Positions 34,931 through 43,217 of a DNA stretch of 64,000 nucleotides are shown in pieces. This stretch comes from Taibaiella helva (GTDB lineage Bacteria > Bacteroidota > Bacteroidia > Chitinophagales > Chitinophagaceae), in NCBI RefSeq assembly GCF_003545695.1, contig NZ_QUZZ01000003.1:248001-312000 (forward strand), written 5' to 3'. Under the pieces are notes generated by a model. The model was not told the origin of the DNA, did not search any database, and saw only the letters and a list, made by a program, of their open reading frames with translations. Position 1 is the first letter of the stretch. Every line of letters begins with the position of its first letter. The position numbers and the translations under genes were made by a program.

Positions 34931-36277
34931 ATGACCAACCTTTCTACCGAGCAGCAGCCTTCTGCAAAGAAGCTGCACCGCGCCTGGAGCATGTACGACT
35001 GGGCCAACTCGGCCTATAACCTCGTCATTACCTCTACGATATTCCCGGCCTATTATATTGCCATCACCACTTCGGGCGGCAAAGAGCAGGATTATGTTTC
35101 CTTTTTCGGCTGGCGGGTTATTAACAGCTCCCTGCTGAACTACGCCCTGGCCCTCGCTTACCTGATTATTGCTTTCCTGTCGCCGGTGCTGTCTTCCATC
35201 GCCGACTATAAAGGCAATAAGAAGAAATTCATGCAGCTGTTTTGCTACCTGGGCGCAGCGGCCTGCTGTGGTCTCTTCTTCTTTGAGAAGGGAAATATAG
35301 AGCTGGGTATTATCCTGTCAATACTGGCAGCCGTAGGTTATTGCGGCAGCCTTGTCTTTTACAATGCCTACCTGCCCGAGATCGCGGCGCCTGAAGACCA
35401 GGACCGTGTGAGCGCCCAGGGATTCTCCTACGGGTACATCGGCAGCGTGCTGCTGCAGATCATCTGCCTGGCCTTCGTCTTTACACTATCCGATGGCGGC
35501 TTGTCGGCGCGTATTTCTTTCTTACTGGTGGGACTATGGTGGATCGGCTTTTCACAGATCACTTTCCGCACCTTACCGGTACGCCAGGGCGGTGTAGAAA
35601 AACGGCCTGATCATAGTTTGCTGTCCAACGGGTTTCACGAGCTGCGCAAGGTATGGGAACAGATCAAAACCATGCCTTTGCTGAAAACCTTCCTGGCAGC
35701 CTTTTTCTTTTACAGTATGGGCGTGCAGACTGTAATGCTGGCTGCAGCAGAGTTTGGAAAGAAGGAGATCTATAAGATAGAAAACGGGGTAAAGGTGCCC
35801 ATGGCTACGAGCGACCTGATCGTGACCATCCTGCTGATACAGCTGGTGGCGATTGGCGGCGCTATGCTGATGGCCCGTCTGAGCAAGGCCATTGGTAATA
35901 TAAAAGTGCTGATGCTTACGGTACTCCTGTGGATCGCGATCTGCGTCATTGCCTACTATACCCGCACGGCGATGCAGTTCTACCTGCTGGCTGTGTTGGT
36001 GGGATTGGTGATGGGCGGTATACAATCGATCAGCCGTTCCACCTATTCCAAGCTGATGCCGGAAACAAAAGATACTGCTTCCTTTTTCAGCTTTTATGAT
36101 GTAACTGAAAAGATCGCCATTGTCATTGGTATGTTCTCCTTCGGCTTCATCGAGCATATGACGGGAAATATGCGCAATTCTATCTTCGCACTGACCATAT
36201 TCTTCCTGCTGGGCTTTATCTTTTTGCTGCGCGCCGGTATCAAGGGAAAACAATCGGCTGCCTTTAAACGTATATAA
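34931..36277 (+). CDS. MFS transporter, UMF1 family
   Basis: 448 residues with about 12 transmembrane helices. The N-terminal AWSMYDWANSAYNLVITSTIFPAYY and the SPVLSSIADYKGNKKKFM loop are diagnostic of the UMF1 (Atg22-like) branch of the major facilitator superfamily; YNAYLPEIAAPEDQDRVSAQGFSYGYIGSVLLQ is the matching central segment. Substrate unknown (amino acids in fungal Atg22). Starts 23 bases after the response regulator and is followed closely by a YdcF-family gene, so the three genes may share a transcript. Confidence 0.88.
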   Translation: MTNLSTEQQPSAKKLHRAWSMYDWANSAYNLVITSTIFPAYYIAITTSGGKEQDYVSFFGWRVINSSLLNYALALAYLIIAFLSPVLSSIADYKGNKKKFMQLFCYLGAAACCGLFFFEKGNIELGIILSILAAVGYCGSLVFYNAYLPEIAAPEDQDRVSAQGFSYGYIGSVLLQIICLAFVFTLSDGGLSARISFLLVGLWWIGFSQITFRTLPVRQGGVEKRPDHSLLSNGFHELRKVWEQIKTMPLLKTFLAAFFFYSMGVQTVMLAAAEFGKKEIYKIENGVKVPMATSDLIVTILLIQLVAIGGAMLMARLSKAIGNIKVLMLTVLLWIAICVIAYYTRTAMQFYLLAVLVGLVMGGIQSISRSTYSKLMPETKDTASFFSFYDVTEKIAIVIGMFSFGFIEHMTGNMRNSIFALTIFFLLGFIFLLRAGIKGKQSAAFKRI

Positions 36278-36320
36278 TATATAATAAGGGCGTACCCACA
36301 ACTTCAAATAAAGATCCTGT

Positions 36321-37016
36321 ATGAGGACCAAAGGGCTGATCGTGAAGGCTTGCGTGGTGGTTATGATCGTTTTCCTCCTGTGGACCCAGTGGGGCTGCTT
36401 TACGCTGGAAAGCCCGCGCAGGGCATATCGCAAGGCGGTAGCACAACAGAAAGTTTATGATGCGCTGATCGTGCCGGGCGTGCCTTTCGACAGTATTACC
36501 TGGAGCAATACCATGCGGGCCCGGGTGCTCTGGAGTTGGCTCCTGTACCGCAACGGCAGCGTAAAAAATATCATCTACTCCGGTGCGGCCGTTTATTCGC
36601 CTTACTACGAAGCGAAGATCATGGGACTCTATGCGCAGCAGCTGGGCATACCGGCAGATCATATCTATTACGATACCCTGGCCGAGCACAGCACCGAAAA
36701 TGTTTATTTTTCCTACGAGCTCGCACGCAAGCTGGGATTCAAGTCCATAGCGCTGGCTACCGAGTATGAGCAGGCCATCCTGCTGAAAGGGTTTGCCCAC
36801 CGGCGGTTTGGTACCTATATAAAGATATTCCCTATTTATGAGGCGATGCTGGATGCCGAACCTATGCCTGAACCGGTGATCGATCCGGCCCCGGCCTACA
36901 AGCCCGGCTTTATCTCCATTACAAAGCGGGAGAGCTTCAGACAGCGGCTGGGTGGTACGGCCGGCAGCAAAGTGCCGCTTCCGAAAAACCGCCCGCGCCG
37001 GTTCCCGCCGCTTTAG
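36321..37016 (+). CDS. YdcF/SanA-family (DUF218) membrane-anchored protein
   Basis: 231 residues. A single N-terminal hydrophobic anchor (~8-28), then a DUF218 domain: YDALIVPGVPFD, MRARVLWSWLLYRNGSVKNIIYSGAAVYSPYYEAKIMGLYAQQLGIP, AEHSTENVYFSYELARKLGFKSIALATEYEQA. Family members such as SanA and ElyC affect envelope integrity and cell-wall precursor metabolism in Proteobacteria, but the reaction is not known. The last ~35 residues are Pro/Arg-rich and not conserved. 44 bases after the MFS gene. Confidence 0.82.
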   Translation: MRTKGLIVKACVVVMIVFLLWTQWGCFTLESPRRAYRKAVAQQKVYDALIVPGVPFDSITWSNTMRARVLWSWLLYRNGSVKNIIYSGAAVYSPYYEAKIMGLYAQQLGIPADHIYYDTLAEHSTENVYFSYELARKLGFKSIALATEYEQAILLKGFAHRRFGTYIKIFPIYEAMLDAEPMPEPVIDPAPAYKPGFISITKRESFRQRLGGTAGSKVPLPKNRPRRFPPL

Positions 37017-37134
37017 GGCGTATATGGGTTATGAATAAAGGCATTATAGCAGTGTTAACTGTTCATTTTTGCTCATTACATAGTAACTTCGCGCTACATT
37101 CCAGATTTATTCACTTAAAATACCCGATTAAACA

Positions 37135-38073
37135 ATGAAAGTAACTGTAGTAGGTGCCGGTGCCGTGGGCGCTACCTGTGCCGACAATATCGCACGCAGG
37201 GAGCTGGCTGAAGAGCTGGTATTGCTGGATATTAAAGAAGGATTTGCTGAAGGCAAGGCCCAGGATATGATGCAGACCGCTGCACTGCTGGGTTTTGATA
37301 CCAAGATCTCCGGCTCCACTGCCGATTACAGCAAAACTGCCGATTCTGATGTTGTCGTGATTACTTCCGGCCTGCCCCGCAAACCCGGCATGACCCGCGA
37401 AGAGCTGATCGGAACCAATGCCCGTATCGTTGAAGATGTAACCAAAAATATACTGCAGCATTCTCCCAACGCCATCATTGTCGTGATCTCCAATCCTATG
37501 GATACCATGACCTACCTGGCGCTGAAGAGCAGCGGCCTGCCCAAGAACCGCATTATCGGTATGGGTGGTGCGCTGGATAGTGCACGCTTCAAGTATCAGC
37601 TGAGCCAGCGCCTCGGCGCCAGCCCTTCCGATCTGAATGCCGTCGTGATTGGCGGCCACGGCGATACCACCATGATCCCACTGATCAAATTTGCCACCTG
37701 GAACAGTGTTCCTGTAACCAACTTCCTGAGCGAAGAGGAGCAAAAGCAAGTGGTTGCCGATACGATGGTAGGCGGCGCTACGCTGACCAAGCTGCTGGGT
37801 ACTTCTGCCTGGTATGCTCCCGGCGCTGCCGGAGCCGCGGTGGTTGAGGCAATCGTACGCGATCAGAAAAAGCTGATCCCTTCCTGCGTATTCCTGGAAG
37901 GCGAATATGGCCAGTCCGATATCTGCCTGGGTGTTCCTGTAGTGATCGGCCGCAACGGTTGGGAAAAGATCGTAGACTACAAGCTGAGTGAAGAAGAGCA
38001 GGCATTATTCAATAAGTCTGCTGAAGCCGTACGCAGCATGAACGATGTGCTGAATGCTCCTGCCGGCGCTTAA
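37135..38073 (+). CDS. mdh: Malate dehydrogenase
   Basis: 312 residues. Lactate/malate dehydrogenase fold of the LDH-like MDH group: GAGAVGATCADNIA NAD motif, acidic LLDIKEG, ITSGLPRKPGMTREEL substrate loop with catalytic Arg residues, NPMDTMTY, and catalytic His in IGGHGDTTMIPL. It converts malate to oxaloacetate with NAD in the TCA cycle. A Gln/Arg-type loop (LPRKPGM) supports malate over lactate. Single-gene unit ending in a terminator. Confidence 0.96.
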   Translation: MKVTVVGAGAVGATCADNIARRELAEELVLLDIKEGFAEGKAQDMMQTAALLGFDTKISGSTADYSKTADSDVVVITSGLPRKPGMTREELIGTNARIVEDVTKNILQHSPNAIIVVISNPMDTMTYLALKSSGLPKNRIIGMGGALDSARFKYQLSQRLGASPSDLNAVVIGGHGDTTMIPLIKFATWNSVPVTNFLSEEEQKQVVADTMVGGATLTKLLGTSAWYAPGAAGAAVVEAIVRDQKKLIPSCVFLEGEYGQSDICLGVPVVIGRNGWEKIVDYKLSEEEQALFNKSAEAVRSMNDVLNAPAGA

Positions 38074-38106
38074 TGCGCGGTTTGAATAAGAGCTGATTCC
38101 ATAAGA

Positions 38107-38140
38107 AAAGAGGGGTTCCGCCGGAGCCCCTCTTTCTGTA
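38107..38140 (+). terminator. mdh terminator
   Basis: Stem AAAGAGGGG (38107-38115) / CCCCTCTTT (38127-38135) with an inner TCC/GGA extension, followed by CTGTACC; the U-tract is short. Confidence 0.75.
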
Positions 38141-38162
38141 CCTGTTTATAGCGTATTGCTGT

Positions 38163-40193
38163 TTACCGGATAAGCGTAAGATCGCCTTTCATCCTGATCT
38201 CTTCCTGCGAACGGTCTTCAGGCCAGGCCTGGAGCATATAAAAATAAGTGCCGCTTTCTGCCGGCCTGCCGTTATAGGTGCCATCCCAGCTGTTGCTTAC
38301 GGATAGCGTCGTAAATACCAGCTCTCCCCAGCGGTTAAATATCTGTAGCTTGTACTTGTCGGCAGGGCAGGTCTGCTTAATGTTGAACTGGTCGTTCCGG
38401 CCGTCGCCGTTGGGCGAAAAAGCATTGGGAACAAAGAAGCAGTAATTGCACTTAATGTAGTTGATCTGTACCGACGCTTCTTTGGCGCCACATTTATTAA
38501 TGGCCTGTACGCTATACCTGCCCGGTTGGCTTACCTTGATGCAGCAGCTTGTATCGCCTGTATTCCAGAGATACCGGACATCGCTTTGCTGCGTTGTTTC
38601 CAGTGTGATGGGCATACCCAAACACAGAGTAGTGTCTCCCCTGAGCGTGACTTCGGGCAGCGGTACGGCGCCTACATGGACGATCAAATTGGTACCGCAG
38701 CCTTCTGCATTGCGGATGTAGACCTTATAGGTCCCTGCAGGAATATTACCCAGCGTATCGCCATCGGTGCTGTTGACGCTGCGCAAGGTATTCCCATTGC
38801 TATCCACCCATCTGTAATTGTAATCGAGCACTACATTACTTTGAGGAATAGCCCAGGCCAGTCCATTCTTGCCATCGCTGCAGGCCGAATCGGCGCCGCC
38901 GGCGAACTTATTGATATGGGGTATGATCGTAATGGTATAGGCTACTGTTTTAGTCGTCACCAGCGGGCAGCCATCGTCGGTATAGGTGACATAGAAGATA
39001 TAATTGCCCGGCGCAGCGTCGATCACGTTCCATACAAAGTGGGCGACAGGCGTTTGTGTGCCATTGTCGGATACGCTGAGGGTAGCGCCGGCCGGCAGGT
39101 TGCTGTAGGTAATGGTAGTATTGTCGCCGTTGGGGTCGGTTGCTTTAATATCAAATGCAATATCGGCTGTCTGTCCTTCGCATACGCTCAGCAGCAGGTT
39201 ATTGGCTGAGTCAAAGGCAACGTCGGCATTGGTAATACCGGATACCGGGGTCAGCGGCGCATCGTTATTGCAGTTATTCAGGATAATGAAGGTCATTTCC
39301 CGCATGGTGCTGCCGACCTTTATCCCGTTCCGGTATTCTTCCACCAGGTTGGTGACCAGGCAATTTTTGACTTCGTTGGGCGTGAAGTTCATTTGCCCGT
39401 TGGTCCCGTTAAAATTGAAGGCGCCCGGAGCGGTAGGCAAAGGCCTTATAGCGGTAAAGGGTGCGATGTAATCGATATCGGTAAATGCCGATGTCTTTGC
39501 CGGTATCAGGCTGAACTGCAGCTGATCATTATCAGCATCGGCCGCACCCAGACTATAGGTAGAGGCTTTGTCAAGGCAAAAGAAAGGTGTAGGCAACGAG
39601 GTGAAGATCGTGGAATTATTGGGGCCGGGAACATTGTTCAGCATGGCTTCCAGGTACATGATCGATGCGCCGCTGGTGGTAGGATCCACGATCACCGCAT
39701 TCTGGATAATAAAGCTTCTGCCGGCCGACGTCTGGAAAGTGCCATCGGTAATAGAACCATCAAATACAAAGCGCCAGTTGTCGAAGGGACTGTCCAGGGT
39801 AAAATTACCATTGTACACAAATTTCTTGATCCCCGGCAGCGGGTTGTTGATATTGCTGCAGGCTGTATTGCCGGCCTCATCGGGACAAACCGGTGTGATC
39901 TCGATATTGCTCTCTGCCGCATTATAGCTCAGCCTGAGCTGGTCGGTCTGTGTCGTTCCTTTAAACAGCTTCACCAGGGGATTGGCGCCGGGCAAGGCGC
40001 TGAAGGCAACATTATTGCCCGTGTTGGAAGAGCAGTCGCCGATAAGCACCAGGGTTACCTTATAGGTCTGGATCTGGCCGCTGACAGAAGCCAGGCTGTA
40101 GCGGAGCTCCCCGCCCAACAAGTGATTAGCCGAGACCTTAAGAGACAAGGCCAATAGTAACAGGGAAACAAAAAAACGAAAAATCACTTTCAT
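38163..40193 (-). CDS. Large exported protein with T9SS type B (gliding-motility C-terminal) sorting domain
   Basis: 676 residues. Signal peptide MKVIFRFFVSLLLLALSLKVSA, then the NHLLGGELRYS opening common to this group of Bacteroidota surface proteins. The body has Ig-like/PKD-like beta modules (AFDIKATDPNGDNTTITYSNLPAGATL; CEGQTADIAF; NGLAWAIPQSNVVLDYNYRW). The C-terminal ~95 residues carry NAFSPNGDGRNDQFNI, IFNRWGELVF and WDGTYNGRPAESGTYFYML ending in KGDLTLIR, the CHU_C/type B signal for T9SS export. Probably a surface adhesin-like protein; ligand unknown. Paralogous C-terminus occurs in the gene at 61671. Confidence 0.88.
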   Translation of the reverse strand: MKVIFRFFVSLLLLALSLKVSANHLLGGELRYSLASVSGQIQTYKVTLVLIGDCSSNTGNNVAFSALPGANPLVKLFKGTTQTDQLRLSYNAAESNIEITPVCPDEAGNTACSNINNPLPGIKKFVYNGNFTLDSPFDNWRFVFDGSITDGTFQTSAGRSFIIQNAVIVDPTTSGASIMYLEAMLNNVPGPNNSTIFTSLPTPFFCLDKASTYSLGAADADNDQLQFSLIPAKTSAFTDIDYIAPFTAIRPLPTAPGAFNFNGTNGQMNFTPNEVKNCLVTNLVEEYRNGIKVGSTMREMTFIILNNCNNDAPLTPVSGITNADVAFDSANNLLLSVCEGQTADIAFDIKATDPNGDNTTITYSNLPAGATLSVSDNGTQTPVAHFVWNVIDAAPGNYIFYVTYTDDGCPLVTTKTVAYTITIIPHINKFAGGADSACSDGKNGLAWAIPQSNVVLDYNYRWVDSNGNTLRSVNSTDGDTLGNIPAGTYKVYIRNAEGCGTNLIVHVGAVPLPEVTLRGDTTLCLGMPITLETTQQSDVRYLWNTGDTSCCIKVSQPGRYSVQAINKCGAKEASVQINYIKCNYCFFVPNAFSPNGDGRNDQFNIKQTCPADKYKLQIFNRWGELVFTTLSVSNSWDGTYNGRPAESGTYFYMLQAWPEDRSQEEIRMKGDLTLIR

Positions 40194-40243
40194 CGAACGG
40201 GTTCTCTTCTGTGTTTCAAATGGTATGGGTCATAGGCAGCGGG

Positions 40244-41932
40244 CTATACTTTAAGCACCGATTGGTATTCCTTGCTGTTGGAAAGTAGCTGCAGCGCCTT
40301 TTTCAGGTCTTTGTCATCTCTTTTCAGCTTGTTGATCACGCGTCCGCGCTGATAATAGTAACGGCTTACGATCTCATTGGCCAGTACCTGCATTACTTCC
40401 TGCCGGTTTTTGACCAGGTCCTGCTTTTTGTCGTGTGACAGCTTCACGGCCAGTGCGCTGTATTCATTCTTTACATTGTCAAAGTACTTTTCCTTTTCGG
40501 CAGTTTCCTTAAGGCTGGTCAGCAATTGTTCGCTTTCTGTCTTATAGGAATAGTCCTTGTCGCTCAACCATTTTTCAAAATCATTGAAATCGCTTTCGCT
40601 CAATGCAAAATCGGCAGCAGGCGCAATTGTGGGATGACTATGGTAATATTTGGTGGCATAGTCGAAAATGTAATTTTTGGTGAGCAGCGTAATGGTCAAG
40701 GGGCTCAGGTTCTCATCTTCCATCTTTACATCCGGCTCTATGCCGCCACCATCATAAACCGTACGGCCCATCCTGGTCTTGAACATCTTTTTCAGCGAGT
40801 CGGGTACAGAGGAAACGCTGCCGTCATCGTTGCGGTGTGAGTAATCCAGGGCCTGGATACAGCGGCCGGAAGGCGTGTAGTATTTGGCTGTAGTCACTTT
40901 AAGGCGTGTGTTGTAGCCAAGAGAGCGTACGTTTTGCACCAATCCTTTACCGAAAGAGCGCGTGCCGATAATGACGCCCCGGTCAAGATCCTGCGTGGTG
41001 CCGGCAACAATCTCCGATGCCGACGCGGAGCCATGATTCATCAATATTGCCAGCGGTATATTCAGGTCCCAGGGCATATTGCTGGTCTTAAATTGCTTGT
41101 TCCATTCATTATTCTTGCCTTTGGTGCTAACAACCAGCTGGTCCTTGTCGATAAAAAGATTGCATACATTAATCGCTTCATCGAGGAGGCCGCCAGGGTT
41201 GCCCCTGAGGTCCAATACCACACCTTTCAAAGCCGGCTGGGCCTTCTTCAGGCTATCCAGCGCATTGCGCACATCGCGGCCGCAATTGGGTGTAAACTGC
41301 GACAGGCATACATAAGCGACATCATTGTTAGCGCCCAGCAGGCTGGAATAAGGCACACTCGATATTTTGATCTCTTCCCTGATAATAGATTTGCTTTCCT
41401 CTTTCTGCGTAAACGGGTCACGGACAACAATGCTGAGCTTGCTGCCCGGAGCGCCGCGCATCAGCAGGCCAATATCATCCGAGTCTTTGCCTTTTACTTT
41501 CTGCCCGTCGATCGACACGATGATGTCGCCGGCCTTGATACCCGCCTTGGCTACCGGCCCGTTCTCGTACAGCTCAGCGATCACGATATTGTCGCCGATC
41601 ACACGGGTAGCTACCCCGATACCGCTGTACTTGCCGGTCGTCTGCAGCTCATAATCTTCAGCTTCGGCCTCCGTGATCAAGTTGGTATAAGGATCGAGAT
41701 CGTTCAGCATGGCATCCACACCCGTTTTTACCATCTTTCCCGGCTCGATAGGATCGACATAGTACTGGTTTAGTTCCTTGAACACATTGGAATAGATTTC
41801 CAGGTTCTTGGATATCTCAAAATATTTGTCCGTCTGGTCATTTCCCTGCGCGGCGGCATTCAGCTGGAGCAAGCCTAAAGCTGCGCCAATGGCGGCGCTC
41901 CATTTCCCTGAATGTCTTGTCATGTATTTCAT
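40244..41932 (-). CDS. S41-family carboxyl-terminal processing protease
   Basis: 562 residues. Signal peptide (MKYMTRHSGKWSAAIGAALGLLQLNAAAQ), an N-terminal helical region, a PDZ domain (~90-175; GIGVATRVIGDNIVIAELYENGPVAKAGIKAGDIIVSIDG), then the S41 core with VLDLRGNPGGLLDEAI, nucleophile Ser in NHGSASASEIVAG and catalytic Lys in IGTRSFGKGLVQ. Such Tsp/Prc/CtpA proteases cleave C-termini of periplasmic proteins and control cell-wall hydrolases. The C-terminal ~140 residues are a charged helical extension. Close to the upstream gene at 40193 on the same strand (51-base gap). Confidence 0.93.
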   Translation of the reverse strand: MKYMTRHSGKWSAAIGAALGLLQLNAAAQGNDQTDKYFEISKNLEIYSNVFKELNQYYVDPIEPGKMVKTGVDAMLNDLDPYTNLITEAEAEDYELQTTGKYSGIGVATRVIGDNIVIAELYENGPVAKAGIKAGDIIVSIDGQKVKGKDSDDIGLLMRGAPGSKLSIVVRDPFTQKEESKSIIREEIKISSVPYSSLLGANNDVAYVCLSQFTPNCGRDVRNALDSLKKAQPALKGVVLDLRGNPGGLLDEAINVCNLFIDKDQLVVSTKGKNNEWNKQFKTSNMPWDLNIPLAILMNHGSASASEIVAGTTQDLDRGVIIGTRSFGKGLVQNVRSLGYNTRLKVTTAKYYTPSGRCIQALDYSHRNDDGSVSSVPDSLKKMFKTRMGRTVYDGGGIEPDVKMEDENLSPLTITLLTKNYIFDYATKYYHSHPTIAPAADFALSESDFNDFEKWLSDKDYSYKTESEQLLTSLKETAEKEKYFDNVKNEYSALAVKLSHDKKQDLVKNRQEVMQVLANEIVSRYYYQRGRVINKLKRDDKDLKKALQLLSNSKEYQSVLKV

Positions 41933-42157
41933 ACTAGTTTAGCTTGATAGACTAGCAAATTAGCGATTTTTGGGCAATTCCCTTTTGTACGCCGCCTGGA
42001 TAGGGCGCTCTTAACAAAAGACAAACCTGGCATGGAAACATACTATACAAAGACAGCGCTTTCCTTCTTCAGGAAAGGGTATTTTATGAAAAGCCGCATT
42101 TTAAAGGCAATTTCCGGCTGGAAATAGCGAATAGATTACCGAATTTTGCGCCAATTA

Positions 42158-42700
42158 ATGCTTGACCTTTTGCAGCAGACAAACACCAGGAAAGTTGTGA
42201 TCATCGGCCCGGAGTCGACCGGTAAAAGCACGCTCACGCAACAGCTTGCAGCACATTTCCATACCTCTTTTGCCGACGAATATGCCCGTGTCTACCTTGA
42301 AACCCTTGGCAGGCCTTATGTACAGGCCGATCTGCCGCTCATTGCCGCAGGCCAGCTGCAGCTGGAAGAGCAGGCAGTGGCCAGGGCAAAACATGGACTT
42401 ACATTCCTGGATACGGATCTGTATGTAATTAAAGTATGGAGTGAGAACAAATACGGTGTATGCGATCCTGCCGTGCTGGAGCAGATCGCCCGCCGCCGGT
42501 ACGACCTTTACCTGCTTACCGATATTGATATGCTCTGGGTTGACGATCCGCTGCGGGAGCATGGTGCGCCGGAAATGCGGCAATATTTCTTCAACATCTA
42601 CCTGGACCTGGTACAGCGTTCCGGTACACCTTTTACCATTATCAGCGGCAACCCGGAGCAGCGGCTGCAGCAGGCGATTGCTGTAGTGAATGTGCTTTAG
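42158..42700 (+). CDS. NadR-like ribosylnicotinamide kinase / P-loop ATPase
   Basis: 180 residues from ATG 42158; an alternative TTG lies four codons upstream. Walker A GPESTGKSTL, FADEYARVYLE (Asp/Glu of the NadR kinase site), FLDTDLYVIKVWSENKYG and LLTDIDMLWVDDPLREHG are hallmark segments of the C-terminal kinase half of NadR. It phosphorylates nicotinamide riboside to NMN and so drives uptake through PnuC (17083-17754 here). The adenylyltransferase and repressor domains of full NadR are absent, as in many Bacteroidota. Confidence 0.85.
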   Translation: MLDLLQQTNTRKVVIIGPESTGKSTLTQQLAAHFHTSFADEYARVYLETLGRPYVQADLPLIAAGQLQLEEQAVARAKHGLTFLDTDLYVIKVWSENKYGVCDPAVLEQIARRRYDLYLLTDIDMLWVDDPLREHGAPEMRQYFFNIYLDLVQRSGTPFTIISGNPEQRLQQAIAVVNVL

Positions 42701-42703
42701 GAA

Positions 42704-43138
42704 TTATACCAGCAGCTTTTCCATTTTCCGGTGGGGAAGACCTATCTCCGTAAACGGTTCGCCCGTTATTTCATAGCCCAGGCCCTGGTAAAAGGGTACA
42801 GCGGTTTCCCTGGCATGCAGCACAATACGGTGCTTGCCCACCTGTACCGCGTACAGATCGGCGGCATGAATGAGCTGGGAGCCTATACCCTTTCCCTGCT
42901 GCGCCGGATCCACGGCCATCTGCCTCAGCTTGAAGGTTTCCGCATCGCGCTGCTGCAGCAGCACACAGCCCTTTACCACCTGGCCCTCTTCATATATAAA
43001 GATGATCTGATCGACCTCTGTAGCAAGATCGTCGTTGTGAATGTCCATGCCCAGGGGCTCGCGCAGCACTTTCTGCCTTAAGCCGATCACCTGAGCATAC
43101 AAAGGATGTTCCGTGGTAATGATATAAACAGGATGCAT
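42704..43138 (-). CDS. GNAT-family N-acetyltransferase
   Basis: 144 residues from ATG 43138 (MHPVYIITTEHPLYAQVIGLRQKVLREPLGM); a longer frame to 43327 runs through the neighbouring terminator and is rejected. The acetyl-CoA site is visible as RQMAVDPAQQGKGIGSQLIHAA (motif A, Q/RxxGxG/A) followed by HARETAVPFYQGLGYEI (motif B). The RQKVLREPLGM start resembles ElaA/YjcF-type acetyltransferases. Substrate unknown. Convergent with the NadR-like kinase, three bases apart. Confidence 0.85.
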   Translation of the reverse strand: MHPVYIITTEHPLYAQVIGLRQKVLREPLGMDIHNDDLATEVDQIIFIYEEGQVVKGCVLLQQRDAETFKLRQMAVDPAQQGKGIGSQLIHAADLYAVQVGKHRIVLHARETAVPFYQGLGYEITGEPFTEIGLPHRKMEKLLV

Positions 43139-43159
43139 AAAAATTTTGTATTCCTGCTG

Positions 43160-43198
43160 CAAAATAAAATAACCACCGCAATATGCAGTGGTTATTTT
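43160..43198 (-). terminator. Terminator of the exonuclease/phosphatase-family gene
   Basis: Stem AAAATAACCACCGC (43166-43179) / GCAGTGGTTATTTT (43185-43198), one G-T pair. On the minus strand it is followed by ATTTTATTTTG. Directly downstream of the gene ending at 43218. Confidence 0.85.
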
Positions 43199-43217
43199 AG
43201 TACAAAGGATGCAGCGC